64,000 bases of DNA from Paraglaciecola algarum (GCF_021532655.1 NZ_JAKGAS010000003.1:1-64000); one strand, 5' to 3'; shown: positions 9,115 to 18,321, counted from the stretch's first letter. Notes: generated from the sequence alone by a model not told the origin. Numbers and translations are program-made.

Positions 9115-10941
9115 TTAAGCAGGTTTATTGTCAGTTTGTTTTTTCTCGGCTTCTTTTTTCTCAGCTTCTTTTTTCTCAGCTTCTTTTTTCTCAATAACTG
9201 TTTTAACCGACAACTCTTTTAACTGCTCTGGGTTTGCTTCACCTGGTGCATTAGTCAATGGACAAGCAGCGGTAGTGGTTTTAGGAAACGCCATCACGTC
9301 ACGAATAGAAGTCGCGCCTGTCATTAACATCACTAAACGATCCAATCCAAAAGCTAGCCCAGCATGAGGCGGAGCACCAAATTTAAGGGCTTCGAGTAAG
9401 AATCCAAACTTCATTTCAGCTTCTTCGTCGCTGATGCCTAACAATGAAAATACTTTTGCTTGCATGTCTTCATTATGGATACGAACAGAGCCTCCACCTA
9501 ACTCACAACCATTCAATACCATGTCGTAAGCATTAGACAAAGCCCCCGCTGGATTAGTGGCTAACTCATCTGGGGTCATATCTCTTGGCGCAGTAAATGG
9601 GTGGTGTAAAGCGTGGAATTGCCCATCAAACTCTTCAAACATGGGGAAATCCACAACCCATAATGGCTTCCATTCACCTTCCAATAACTCTAAGTCTTCA
9701 CCTAGTTTTAATCTAAGGGCACCTAACGCTTCTGTAACCACTGTATTTGAATCAGCGCCAAACAATAAAATGTCGCCACTTTGAGCCCCACTGCGCGCCA
9801 CTATACCTTTAGCCACATCTTCAGTTAAAAACTTTAAAATAGGTGACTGCAATCCTTCCATGCCCGCATCAAGATCGTTGATCTTCATCCAAGCTAAACC
9901 TTTGGCACCATAGATGCCGACAAACTTGCCGTAATCATCAATTTGTTTACGAGACAATTTAGCCCCACCTGGCACACGAATAACCGCTACCCGACCTTTA
10001 GGATCATTTGCCGGGCCAGAGAATACTTTAAACTCAACATCTTTTAGTAAATCGGCTACGTCGGTTAATTCTAAAGGGTTACGTAAATCTGGTTTGTCGC
10101 TACCAAAACGGCGCATGGCATCTGCATAAGTCATGCTTGGGAATTCACCCAAATCAACATCGAGCATTTTTTGGAACAAATCGCGCACTAAACCTTCGGT
10201 AATTGACATCACACCTTGGGCGTCTAAAAAGGTGGTCTCGATATCAATTTGAGTAAATTCAGGTTGGCGGTCAGCACGTAAATCTTCGTCACGGAAACAT
10301 TTTACTATTTGGTAGTATCTGTCCATACCCGACATCATCAACAATTGTTTAAACAACTGAGGCGATTGCGGAAGGGCAAAGAACTGACCTTTATGAGTAC
10401 GACTTGGCACCAAATAATCTCGTGCACCTTCTGGTGTAGCTTTAGTTAAGATCGGTGTTTCGATATCCAAGAAACCATCATTTTCTAGATAACTACGCAC
10501 TGCGCTGGTTACTTTTGCTCTAAATTTAAGACGGTCACTCATCAGAGGACGACGCAGATCTAAATAACGATATTTTAACCTTTGCTCTTCAGAATTTTCT
10601 TGATTCCAATCTAATGGTAAAGGCGCGGCTTTATTTAAAATAGTTAGTGACTTACCTAACATTTCAATTTCACCAGTAGACATATCTTTGTTGACTTGGC
10701 CTTCAGGCCTAGCACGCACCAAACCGGTTAACTGCACACAAAATTCATTTCGTAAACTATTAGCCACATCGAACACGTCAGTTAAGTCAGGATCAAAAAC
10801 CACTTGAACTACGCCCTCACGATCTCTTAAATCTAAAAAAATCACCCCGCCTAAATCGCGGCTGCGGTTAACCCAACCACATAAAGTTACAGTTTGTCCG
10901 ATATAAGATGAATTGATGTTGCCACAATAGTCTGTGCGCAT
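9115..10941 (-). CDS. aspS: Aspartyl-tRNA synthetase with repetitive C-terminal tail
   Basis: Class II synthetase that charges tRNA-Asp. It has an N-terminal OB anticodon-binding domain ([15 protein letters not shown]), bacterial-type active-site motifs [14 protein letters not shown] and [18 protein letters not shown] (motif 2), an inserted GAD domain in the middle, and motif 3 [15 protein letters not shown]. At 608 residues it exceeds the roughly 590 of E. coli. The surplus is an EKKEA-repeat tail after residue about 585, encoded by a 15-bp tandem repeat. The first gene of the aspS-nudB-ruvCAB run. Confidence 0.97.
   Translation of the reverse strand: MRTDYCGNINSSYIGQTVTLCGWVNRSRDLGGVIFLDLRDREGVVQVVFDPDLTDVFDVANSLRNEFCVQLTGLVRARPEGQVNKDMSTGEIEMLGKSLTILNKAAPLPLDWNQENSEEQRLKYRYLDLRRPLMSDRLKFRAKVTSAVRSYLENDGFLDIETPILTKATPEGARDYLVPSRTHKGQFFALPQSPQLFKQLLMMSGMDRYYQIVKCFRDEDLRADRQPEFTQIDIETTFLDAQGVMSITEGLVRDLFQKMLDVDLGEFPSMTYADAMRRFGSDKPDLRNPLELTDVADLLKDVEFKVFSGPANDPKGRVAVIRVPGGAKLSRKQIDDYGKFVGIYGAKGLAWMKINDLDAGMEGLQSPILKFLTEDVAKGIVARSGAQSGDILLFGADSNTVVTEALGALRLKLGEDLELLEGEWKPLWVVDFPMFEEFDGQFHALHHPFTAPRDMTPDELATNPAGALSNAYDMVLNGCELGGGSVRIHNEDMQAKVFSLLGISDEEAEMKFGFLLEALKFGAPPHAGLAFGLDRLVMLMTGATSIRDVMAFPKTTTAACPLTNAPGEANPEQLKELSVKTVIEKKEAEKKEAEKKEAEKKQTDNKPA
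9139..9193. repeat. 15-bp tandem repeat in the 3' end of aspS
   Basis: About 3.5 copies of a 15-nt unit (plus-strand CTCAGCTTCTTTTTT, first copy with one substitution) encode the repeated Lys-Lys-Glu-Ala-Glu pentapeptide at the AspRS C-terminus. The unit length keeps the frame, so copy-number changes by slippage would lengthen or shorten the tail without a frameshift. Confidence 0.9.
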
Positions 10942-11206
10942 GAAAAACGACCTCTAAAAATGCGTAAAAATGATGAAAATTAAGGCCGCGTAGTATATAC
11001 CGAAACCTCAATTTCACGCTATGGCTTGAGCTTAAAATATACATTTTAATTATCCGGCTCTAACCTATAAAGATAATTAATATAAATTTTACACAAGTTG
11101 CTTTACTATTTACTCTCTAGTCTATGCGGAAAGTTAACACATTATAATTTCCGTATTTATTAAACGGAGCCGAAACGGCAACAACCAACTGTTAAAAGGA
11201 ATCAAA

Positions 11207-11704
11207 ATGTTAAAAATCATTTCACTTGTTTCACTATTAGTTTTTTCGCAGCTTTCATATTCAGAAGAACTAACTGATGAAAAAAAACAAATTATCGATG
11301 AAATGTTAGATATCACTGGCGCATTGAAAATAGGTGAAATGATGGGCAATGCAGCGGCTGGCCAAATGATCAATGCACTACGCGCCCAAAGTAAAAACAT
11401 AGATGAAAAAGCAGCTAATGTAATAAAAGACGAAATGGGCAAATTAATGCATGAAGAGTTTATTGCTAATGGATTTATCAACAATATGTCTCATGGTATT
11501 TACCATAAATATTTTACGTTAGCAGAGTTAAAAGAAATTGTAGGATTTTACAAAACCACCACAGGTGCAAAAATGGCTTCTCTGCTACCTAAAATCACTC
11601 AAGAAGGCATGATGGAAGGTCAAAAGCACGGTATGTCTTTAGGCCCTAAAATCAACCAACGTATACAAGCGAGACTTGTTAAAGAAGGGATTAGCTTAAA
11701 CTAA
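11207..11704 (+). CDS. DUF2059 secreted protein
   Basis: The 165-residue protein has a short Sec signal peptide (about 1-19, ending SYSEE). The remaining helical domain resembles DUF2059, with characteristic segments such as FINNMSHGIYHKYFTLAEL and IVGFYKTTTGAKMASLLP. The molecular function of DUF2059 is not known; members are usually periplasmic. The gene stands alone between aspS (divergent) and a bidirectional terminator. A ribosome binding site (AAAGGA) precedes the ATG. Confidence 0.75.
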   Translation: MLKIISLVSLLVFSQLSYSEELTDEKKQIIDEMLDITGALKIGEMMGNAAAGQMINALRAQSKNIDEKAANVIKDEMGKLMHEEFIANGFINNMSHGIYHKYFTLAELKEIVGFYKTTTGAKMASLLPKITQEGMMEGQKHGMSLGPKINQRIQARLVKEGISLN

Positions 11705-11731
11705 TCACATAGGACCTAAATTACGCACAAA

Positions 11732-11757
11732 AAAACGGCCTCAAATGAGGCCGTTTT
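11732..11757. terminator. Bidirectional rho-independent terminator
   Basis: AAAACGGCCTCA (11732-11743) is mirrored by TGAGGCCGTTTT (11746-11757), giving a GC-rich stem with A-run and T-run on either side. It lies between the convergent ends of the DUF2059 gene (ends 11704) and the DUF3718 gene (ends 11852) and can serve both. Confidence 0.88.
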
Positions 11758-11851
11758 CTATGGTCGGTGCAATTCTAACTTACTGAATAACACAAACCTC
11801 CATGTTGAACATTTCCTTTAACTAGATAAGCTAAATTTAGAAAACCTATGC

Positions 11852-12247
11852 TTAGATACGGTCTTTTAAAACTGCAGCGATAGGTGAATCAGCTAAGCCG
11901 TTTTCAGCAGCCCATGCAGACACTGTTTTGCCGTCTTTTTCTGGTGCACTTAAGTCACTTTTTGGCATTTTCTTAACAATTAAAGTACCGGTTTCAACCG
12001 CGTTGTTTAACATAGCGGTACGAATTAAGCTGTTACCACCACATGATACACCTGAGTAATAATCTTTAATTCTCAAGCTAAAGTCAGATTGAACACGCTT
12101 CATTTTTTTACGTAGTTCACCTTTGTCATCAGCTTTTACAATGGTACAAATGTTTTGTAGTGCTTCGCCTACGTTAGCTTGTGCGTTACCAGCAAGGATT
12201 AAAGACGTAGTAGCGATGGCGATAGATGTTTTAACTATTTTCAACAT
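11852..12247 (-). CDS. DUF3718-like secreted protein
   Basis: The 131-residue protein has a clear Sec signal peptide (about 1-24, cleavage near NAQA). The mature part has two conserved Cys residues (ALQNICTIVKADDKGELRKK and YYSGVSCGGNSLIR) and a C-terminal ankyrin-like helical stretch (GKTVSAWAAENGLADSPI). This pattern resembles DUF3718 proteins of Alteromonadales and Vibrionales, whose role is unknown. The two Cys may form a disulfide in the periplasm. Family assignment is from memory and moderately sure. Confidence 0.6.
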   Translation of the reverse strand: MLKIVKTSIAIATTSLILAGNAQANVGEALQNICTIVKADDKGELRKKMKRVQSDFSLRIKDYYSGVSCGGNSLIRTAMLNNAVETGTLIVKKMPKSDLSAPEKDGKTVSAWAAENGLADSPIAAVLKDRI

Positions 12248-12455
12248 GGTTAAATTCTCTTTTTAGTTAAGTTAATTGGATTTGTTTGGAAGTGATGTTT
12301 GCTTCCGATGGGTGTATTAAACACCAACCCAATCGATTAAAAAATCTACGTGTGAATACTTAGGTATGTGAAGTGATAACTAAACATTTGTTTTAGGCTG
12401 CACCATTACTTATATTAAGCTTAAGGAAGATAAGTAACTTGGGGGCAAAAACATT

Positions 12456-12527
12456 ATGCTAGATAGTTCAGAAATTAAAGTACTAATGCCTACCGGCTTA
12501 GAACGTTATAAAAAGTGGTGGATATGA
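12456..12527 (+). CDS. 23-codon ORF coupled to the downstream dehydrogenase
   Basis: A small ORF of 23 residues (starts MLDSSEIKVL, ends KKWWI) begins with ATG at 12456. It is preceded by GGGGG about 10 nt upstream, a better ribosome binding site than the next gene has. Its TGA stop (12525-12527) overlaps the ATG of the dehydrogenase (12524) as ATGA, the usual geometry for translational coupling. The product has no recognisable family. It may be a leader ORF, a real small protein, or a chance frame. Confidence 0.45.
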   Translation: MLDSSEIKVLMPTGLERYKKWWI

Positions 12528-13336
12528 CTAAAACAGCTTTAATTACCGGTGGAGCCTCTGGCTTAGGTAAAGCGCTTGCTCATTACTATGCCAAGCAAGG
12601 TTTTGAAATATGTGTTGCCGATATCAATATTGAGCAAGGCATACAAGTTTGCCAAGATATTCAAAAAGCTGGCGGCAAAGCTTTGTTTATAACTTGTGAT
12701 ATCACCCTAGAATCGTCAATTGAAACACTTAAGTCTGAACTGTTAACCCATTGGCACAAATTAGATGTATTAATCAATAATGCAGGTGTCGCAACAGCTG
12801 GCGCTATAGAATACGAAGACATTGAGCAATGGCAATGGGTAATGAATATAAATGTGTTTGGCATGGTGCGTATGTGCCGCGCTTTTGTTCCTTTACTAGC
12901 GCAAAAAAATACCAGTCAGATTATCAATATTGCGTCTCAAGCAGGTATAACCCCCATTTCTTTGATGGCCAGCTACAATGCCAGCAAAGCAGCCGTGGTA
13001 AGTTTTTCCGAAACAATGCACATTGAACTTGCCCCTAAAGGCATACATGTCTGTGTGGCATGTCCAAGCTTTTTTGCTACCAACTTAGGTGAATCATTGC
13101 GCAGCACGCAGCCAGGTATTCGTGAACTAGTGGCGAAACTCTTAAGTCGCTCAGATATAGATGCTACAAACATAGCCAAACAAATATTTCAGGCCAGTGA
13201 AAACAACCAATTTATGATAGTCACTCACAAAAAAGGCCGCCAAGCTTATCGATTAAAAAGATGGTTACCAACCCAAAGTTATCTCACTATGATGAAAAAA
13301 AAGCTGAAACACTTCAGGCCAAAATCAAATGAGTAA
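12524..13336 (+). CDS. Short-chain dehydrogenase/reductase (SDR)
   Basis: The 270-residue classical SDR has the nucleotide-binding glycine motif TGGASGLG near the N-terminus, NNAG near residue 86, the catalytic Ser in IINIASQAG and the YNASK active-site Tyr/Lys. It is probably an NAD(P)-dependent alcohol or ketone oxidoreductase; the substrate is not evident. The start is set at ATG 12524, which overlaps the stop of the 23-codon ORF. A GTG at 12515 is an alternative three codons upstream. A second SDR follows 68 nt later, so the two may act together. Confidence 0.85.
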   Translation: MTKTALITGGASGLGKALAHYYAKQGFEICVADINIEQGIQVCQDIQKAGGKALFITCDITLESSIETLKSELLTHWHKLDVLINNAGVATAGAIEYEDIEQWQWVMNINVFGMVRMCRAFVPLLAQKNTSQIINIASQAGITPISLMASYNASKAAVVSFSETMHIELAPKGIHVCVACPSFFATNLGESLRSTQPGIRELVAKLLSRSDIDATNIAKQIFQASENNQFMIVTHKKGRQAYRLKRWLPTQSYLTMMKKKLKHFRPKSNE

Positions 13337-13404
13337 GCCCACTATGACTTAAGCTAATAACAATAATAAACACTACGAATACAAATAAATGGACAACCAA
13401 TAAC

Positions 13405-14154
13405 ATGACTAGACAAAATATTTTGATTACGGGTGCCAGTTCAGGTCTTGGCAAAGGCATGGCTAAAGAATTTGCTAAATTAGGCCGTAATCTGGCTTTA
13501 TGCGCTCGTAGAATGGATAACTTAGAAGCACTAAAAGTAGAACTATTAGGCATTAACCCAGATATAAAAGTGTTTATTCGTCCGTTAGACGTGAATGATC
13601 ACCAGCAAGTGTTTGCCGTATTTAAAGCGTTTAAACAGGATTTAGGCAATGTAGATCGGATTATTGTCAACGCAGGTATGGGTAAAGGAGCATCTATAGG
13701 CACAGGTTATTTTGAAGCCAACAAACAAACTGCCATGACAAATTTTGTGGCTGCCTTAGCTCAGTGTGAAGCGGCCATGGAAATATTTAGAGAGCAAAAC
13801 AATGGTCACCTAGTGACTATTTCTTCATTTAGTGCGTTAAGAGGCTCTCAACGGGCTATGACAGTTTACGCAGCAACTAAAGCCGGATTAACCTCAATGA
13901 CTGAAGGCATTAGAGTCGACACCTTAAACACACCTATTCAAGTCACCACCATACACCCTGGGTATATTCGTACTGAAATTAATGAAAAAGTAAAATCAGT
14001 GCCCTTTATCGTCGATTTAGAAACAGGCTGTAAAGCTATAGTCAAAGATATTGAGAATGAGGTAAAAAGTAGTTTTGTACCTCACTGGCCTTGGGTAATC
14101 ATAAAATACATCTACAAAATGGCATCGTTAAAAATGCTGAAGAAAATAGGTTAA
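13405..14154 (+). CDS. Short-chain dehydrogenase/reductase (SDR)
   Basis: The 249-residue classical SDR has TGASSGLG, VNAG, catalytic Ser in VTISSFSA and YAATK. It differs enough from the preceding SDR not to be a recent duplicate. The C-terminal stretch (PHWPWVIIKYIYKMASLKM) is hydrophobic and may associate with the membrane, as in some lipid-active SDRs. Substrate unknown. It is on the same strand as the upstream SDR, with no terminator seen between them. Confidence 0.85.
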   Translation: MTRQNILITGASSGLGKGMAKEFAKLGRNLALCARRMDNLEALKVELLGINPDIKVFIRPLDVNDHQQVFAVFKAFKQDLGNVDRIIVNAGMGKGASIGTGYFEANKQTAMTNFVAALAQCEAAMEIFREQNNGHLVTISSFSALRGSQRAMTVYAATKAGLTSMTEGIRVDTLNTPIQVTTIHPGYIRTEINEKVKSVPFIVDLETGCKAIVKDIENEVKSSFVPHWPWVIIKYIYKMASLKMLKKIG

Positions 14155-14185
14155 ACCGCCTAATCCAATAAGCGCTTTGTAAAAT

Positions 14186-15616
14186 TTATATCCTTATTTC
14201 AGTGTTTGGATGTCGCCACATACGTACGGCAAAAAATAGACATACTGCACAGATAAACAGATATAAAACGCCTACTAAAGATCGATTGGGCTCGATAGCT
14301 ACGAATACATAAATAAAAGAGAAAATTGAATAACTGATTATATTGAAAATAACCAGAATAATTGTCAGCCAAACTGAATGGGTAAGTTTAGTGGCAAACA
14401 ATAGAGTCACACATAAAGGTAGAATAAAGCCAACAGTTAAACTCGCTAGTGCGAAGAAAACATAGTCAAGCAAGGAGTCTGTTCCAATCGCAAGGTAATG
14501 GAATATACCTATCAAAGCGGATAAGCATATACATATACGTACATGGCGCGTTACAAAAACTTTCATAACACTTTGCATAAAAACCGTTCTGTTTTTACTG
14601 GCGCTGATTAACCATAAACTCGGTATCACTTTACGTGTGCTCAGAAACTCTAAACAAATCGTCAGGGCATAAAAAATAGAGAGTAAAAACAAATACATGC
14701 CGGTTAACGCCACTTTAGGATCTTTGTTCAGTAAAAGCGCGTCTTTGAGAAAGTATGAAACAAGCAGCAAAAAGCCTACAAACAGAAACAAATACGACCA
14801 ATTTTTTGAGTAATAACTATTACCGTAAATGGCGATTTCCATGGGGTTTTGTTTACGACCGAAAAATACAAAATCCATCAAAGGTTTAGTTAGCTTAGCA
14901 ATATAAGTGAAAAATTGATCAACAAAGTTCTGAACAATATTTGGATCGTACTGATCAACTGAATTTTTAGAAGAGTCTAATTTTTTCCAGTTATAAATTT
15001 GCGCTGAAGGATCATACTCTCTACTCGTCAAATAGCGCTTTTTCGAAAAATAAAAATTAAAAACACTTGCTGCCCAAACCGTTATAGATGAAACAACAGG
15101 GTACAAATTGAACATATCTGAACAGAAACTCACCAATGTGCGAATTAGATAAGGAAAATTCTTATTGCTCCCAAGTAGTGACGCAAACAGGGAATATAAA
15201 AGGATAGCTAGAAACATATGAAATATGTAAATGGAAACTTTTTTGTTAACCAATAAAAATAAGCAGGAAATAAGAAAAACTAGGCCAGTAAATATAAAAA
15301 ACTGCTGTAACAAATCAGAGTTCAACAAAACCACAGAAATAATGGCTGAAATCACGCTCAACCCTAGGTTGTATCGAAACTGAATAGTTTTGAAATTTGG
15401 CAACATAAATCCCAAACTGTGGGTATCAGCTAGTTTTAAATCCTCAATTATTTTTAAGCTGGCGATAAGCGTGATAATAAACATCACCCCACCAGCAAGC
15501 TTCGCATGTCCAAATGCGGCAAAAGGTACGATAATAAATGCATATAAAATTGGGGCAGGAATATTCAAGTTTTGGGTATTGGCATCTCTTCTAAATATAG
15601 CTAAATAAGGGTTCAT
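14186..15616 (-). CDS. Multi-pass membrane protein, likely ABC transporter permease
   Basis: The 476-residue protein has about ten hydrophobic helices spread along its length and a cytoplasmic-looking central loop (about 200-250). I recognise no specific family signature. Its start overlaps the end of the ABC ATPase gene by 4 nt (15613-15616), and that gene overlaps the GntR regulator by 4 nt, so the three are one operon. By analogy with YtrA/YtrB-type systems it is the membrane partner of the ATPase. Substrate unknown. Confidence 0.65.
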   Translation of the reverse strand: MNPYLAIFRRDANTQNLNIPAPILYAFIIVPFAAFGHAKLAGGVMFIITLIASLKIIEDLKLADTHSLGFMLPNFKTIQFRYNLGLSVISAIISVVLLNSDLLQQFFIFTGLVFLISCLFLLVNKKVSIYIFHMFLAILLYSLFASLLGSNKNFPYLIRTLVSFCSDMFNLYPVVSSITVWAASVFNFYFSKKRYLTSREYDPSAQIYNWKKLDSSKNSVDQYDPNIVQNFVDQFFTYIAKLTKPLMDFVFFGRKQNPMEIAIYGNSYYSKNWSYLFLFVGFLLLVSYFLKDALLLNKDPKVALTGMYLFLLSIFYALTICLEFLSTRKVIPSLWLISASKNRTVFMQSVMKVFVTRHVRICICLSALIGIFHYLAIGTDSLLDYVFFALASLTVGFILPLCVTLLFATKLTHSVWLTIILVIFNIISYSIFSFIYVFVAIEPNRSLVGVLYLFICAVCLFFAVRMWRHPNTEIRI

Positions 15617-16551
15617 GCATTTAGCTCCAAAAATATATCTTCTAGACTCAGTGCTTCTACAGTGATTTCTGCATTAAACTCTTTTTGCCACATTACCATT
15701 TGATGCGCGTCGAAGTTTTTAACTGTCATACGGCCATGTTGCCCCTTAAAGTCATGGTGTATCACCTCTGGGTTTTTAGTTCGCTCAAGACTGTCGGTTA
15801 ACGCAAGGCTATTTGTCAGCTCTAGGCTGGTAGCAATCTCTGGCAGACTTTGTGTACTTTTAATCAACAAACGTACAACGTTTTCTTTTAAGTCATCAAT
15901 ATTCCCTTGATAACAAATTTTGCCTGATTTCAAAAATGCCACTTCAGCTGCTACTCGCTCTAAATCTGAGGTAATATGAGTGGAGAATAAAATGCTAGTT
16001 TGGTTATCAAGGTTCATATCGATTAATTCTTTAACAAAAGAGCGCCTAGCAGCGGGATCTAAACTAGCAACAGGTTCATCTAACACAATTAATTCTGGTG
16101 AATGGCCCAGCGCTTGAATGATGGATACATGCTGACACTGTCCCTCTGACATATTGCTTATCTTTTGTTTTAAATCCACATCCATTTTTTTAATTAAATC
16201 AGCAACTTTGTTTTTGTCCCAGTTTTGATAAAACGCACCGGTATAATCAAACAACTGTTTAGGAGTCATCCATTGAAAACAATCTAATTTTTGCGCCACA
16301 TAACCTAACTTCTGTTTACAATCAGCTGACATATTCCATGAATTCTCAGAAAAAACCTGTGCCTGACCTTGATCCGCTTTTAACAAGCCTAAGGCAGTTT
16401 TAAGTAAGGTAGTTTTACCCGAACCATTCGCACCAATTAACCCCATTACCGATCCTTGCTTTAACTCTAAATCCACGCCTTTTAACACTTCCTTATGTTG
16501 GCTAAATTTGCCGTAAGCTTTATGTACATTTTGCAAACTAAGAATGTTCAT
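15613..16551 (-). CDS. ABC transporter ATP-binding protein (YtrB-like)
   Basis: The 312-residue ATPase has Walker A GLIGANGSGKTTLLKT, a Q-loop, an ABC signature in the variant form MSEGQ, Walker B LIVLDEPVASLDP and an H-loop in LFSTHI. The C-terminal 100 residues form an extra domain ending SLEDIFLELNA, as in drug/lantibiotic-type exporters. A short run of similar peptides (LELTNSLALTDSLERT) looks like a small internal duplication. It sits between the GntR regulator and the permease with 4-nt overlaps on both sides. Confidence 0.9.
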   Translation of the reverse strand: MNILSLQNVHKAYGKFSQHKEVLKGVDLELKQGSVMGLIGANGSGKTTLLKTALGLLKADQGQAQVFSENSWNMSADCKQKLGYVAQKLDCFQWMTPKQLFDYTGAFYQNWDKNKVADLIKKMDVDLKQKISNMSEGQCQHVSIIQALGHSPELIVLDEPVASLDPAARRSFVKELIDMNLDNQTSILFSTHITSDLERVAAEVAFLKSGKICYQGNIDDLKENVVRLLIKSTQSLPEIATSLELTNSLALTDSLERTKNPEVIHHDFKGQHGRMTVKNFDAHQMVMWQKEFNAEITVEALSLEDIFLELNA

Positions 16552-16943
16552 TTAAGTTCCTTTTCTAATTTATGAGTTAGCCACTCTAAGGTTTGTTGTT
16601 TGTTCAAGCCTAATTGTTGGCATTGCTGAACCAATATTTCTGCCAGTGGTGACAATTTTTGTAAGCGTGCAGCGACATTTTCTTCATGGGCCAGTTCTGC
16701 GATCATCATGCCTTTGCCTCTAATTCGTGACACATCACCATGAGACTCCAAAAAGCCATAGGCTTTAGAAATGGTCATTGGATTGACTTCTAGTTCAACA
16801 GCCAACTGACGCACAGAAGGCAAATAGTCACCCGCATTGAGCTGGCCACTGGCGATCATACGTTTTATCTGCTCAATCAATTGGCGATAAATTGGCTCAC
16901 CTGAACTGGGCGACAATTGCAAAAGTAACGACGAATGTTGCAA
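16548..16943 (-). CDS. GntR-family regulator, YtrA subfamily
   Basis: The 131-residue regulator has an N-terminal winged helix (YRQLIEQIKRMIASGQL, LPSVRQLAVELEVNPMTIS) and only a short C-terminal dimerisation stretch, the hallmark of the YtrA subfamily, which usually represses its own ABC transporter operon. It is the first gene of the operon, overlapping the ATPase gene by 4 nt. A long palindrome directly upstream (16996-17033) is its likely operator. Confidence 0.88.
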   Translation of the reverse strand: MQHSSLLLQLSPSSGEPIYRQLIEQIKRMIASGQLNAGDYLPSVRQLAVELEVNPMTISKAYGFLESHGDVSRIRGKGMMIAELAHEENVAARLQKLSPLAEILVQQCQQLGLNKQQTLEWLTHKLEKELK

Positions 16944-16969
16944 ATCAGTTTCCTATTTAAAATCACACT

Positions 16970-17033
16970 TTGTATTGATACCTTATATTGGCACCTTGTA
17001 TTGGTGTATTATTTATATAATACACCAATACAA
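16970..17033. promoter_or_regulatory. Operator of the YtrA-type regulator: tandem repeats and a 17-bp palindrome
   Basis: Three adjacent 13-bp units begin at 16970, 16983 and 16996 (TTGTATTGATACC, TTATATTGGCACC, TTGTATTGGTGTA). The third is the left end of a perfect 17-bp inverted repeat, TTGTATTGGTGTATTAT (16996-17012) against ATAATACACCAATACAA (17017-17033), with a 4-nt centre. The site lies 27-90 nt upstream of the regulator start, where autorepression would act. Motif seen directly; the binding protein is inferred. Confidence 0.75.
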
Positions 17034-17097
17034 AGAACAAGGTATTTTTACTTGGTTTCAATAAAAGTTATTAATTCAAGGTAAGATCCATTACAAT

Positions 17098-17125
17098 TTG
17101 TATACATTTTTTAAATTGTATACAA
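17098..17125. promoter_or_regulatory. Paired GntR/FCD-type operators before benE
   Basis: A perfect palindrome TTGTATACAA (17116-17125) and a near copy TTGTATACAT (17098-17107) lie 18 bp apart centre to centre. TTGTATACAA-like palindromes are typical targets of FCD-subfamily GntR regulators, one of which is encoded two genes away (18322-18969). The second site ends one base before the benE ATG, leaving no room for a ribosome binding site. Confidence 0.7.
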
Positions 17126-17126
17126 A

Positions 17127-18317
17127 ATGAAAAGTCAATCTTTTTTATCTGATTTAAGTTTGTCAGCTGTCAGTGCCGGCTTTATTTCGGTTTTAGTTGG
17201 CTACGCCAGTACTCTGGTAATTGTTTTGCAGGCGGCAACTGTCTCAGGCGCGAGCACTGAAATGTTGGAGTCTTGGGTGTGGGCTTTAGGTGTTGGCATG
17301 GGAATAGGCTGTATAGGCTTATCTTTATATTACAAACGGCCAATCATAGTCGCTTGGTCAACACCCGGCGCAGCGCTTCTGATCACCAGTTTAAGTGGCG
17401 CTAGCATTGGACAAGCTATAGGCATATTTGTATTTGTGGGCGTATTAACTTTAATTATAGGTTTATCAGGTTGGTTTGATGCCATTACTCGGCGCATTCC
17501 CTTACCTTTGGCCTCAGCCATGTTAGCCGGCATATTGATCCAATTTGGTTTTAATATTTTTGGCTCTATGCAGGTCCAACCTTTAATGGTGGGAATTATG
17601 TTTGTCACCTATTTAGCGGCTAAACGATTGTTACCTAGATACGCTGTGGTTGCGGTATTAATTGCAGGGTTTGTAAGTGCCTACTATTTAGATTTGATAA
17701 AATTAGAGCACGTTGCTTGGTCTGTTGCCACACCTGTTTGGGTTTGGCCTGAATTTGATATCAACCTATTAGTTGGTGTGGGGTTGCCTTTATTTATTGT
17801 GACTATTACCTCACAAACTCTGCCCGGTATAGCTATTTTACGCTCCACCAGTCCAGAGAAACTGCCCGTGTCTTCATTGATTAGTTGGTGCGGAGGGCTC
17901 AATATTTTATTCGCTCCTTTTGGTGCCTTTGCTCTTGGTTATGCCGCCATCACTGCTGCTTTATGTGCCAGTGAAGAATCCCATCCCGATCCGAAAAAAC
18001 GCTATATAGCAGGTGTGTCTTGTGGAGTATTCAATATATTAGCCGGCGTATGCGGTTCTGCGGTAGTAGGATTATTTGCGGCATTTCCAGGCGCTATGGT
18101 TGCCGCTTTGGCTGGTTTAGCATTACTTGGTACCATTAGTGGTAGCTTAGTTTCTGCATTTCAAGCACCTGATTATCGTGAAGCTGCATTGTTAACCTTT
18201 TTGGTCACCGCTTCAGGTGTGTCGTTTTTTGATATAGCCTCGGCATTTTGGGGCATAGTCATTGGTATCATTGCTTTAGCAGTAAGTCATACACGCAATA
18301 AATCCCAAAGAGTATAA
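17127..18317 (+). CDS. BenE-family benzoate/H+ symporter-like transporter
   Basis: The 396-residue protein has about 11-12 membrane helices. It matches the BenE (YdcO) family in its start (SAGFISVLVGYASTLVIVLQAA), in WSTPGAALL and in the repeated glycine-rich helices near GGLNILFAPFGAFALGYAAITAALCA. BenE proteins take up benzoate or related compounds with protons, but the substrate here is not certain. No ribosome binding site is visible before the ATG, since an operator-like palindrome occupies that position. The GntR gene begins 4 nt after the stop, indicating an operon. Confidence 0.88.
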   Translation: MKSQSFLSDLSLSAVSAGFISVLVGYASTLVIVLQAATVSGASTEMLESWVWALGVGMGIGCIGLSLYYKRPIIVAWSTPGAALLITSLSGASIGQAIGIFVFVGVLTLIIGLSGWFDAITRRIPLPLASAMLAGILIQFGFNIFGSMQVQPLMVGIMFVTYLAAKRLLPRYAVVAVLIAGFVSAYYLDLIKLEHVAWSVATPVWVWPEFDINLLVGVGLPLFIVTITSQTLPGIAILRSTSPEKLPVSSLISWCGGLNILFAPFGAFALGYAAITAALCASEESHPDPKKRYIAGVSCGVFNILAGVCGSAVVGLFAAFPGAMVAALAGLALLGTISGSLVSAFQAPDYREAALLTFLVTASGVSFFDIASAFWGIVIGIIALAVSHTRNKSQRV

Positions 18318-18321
18318 AATA

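Noticed and set aside
14186..15616. The multi-pass membrane protein as the missing exosortase
   Set aside because: No exosortase-type Cys/Arg/His triad seen and it is locked in an operon with GntR and an ABC ATPase.
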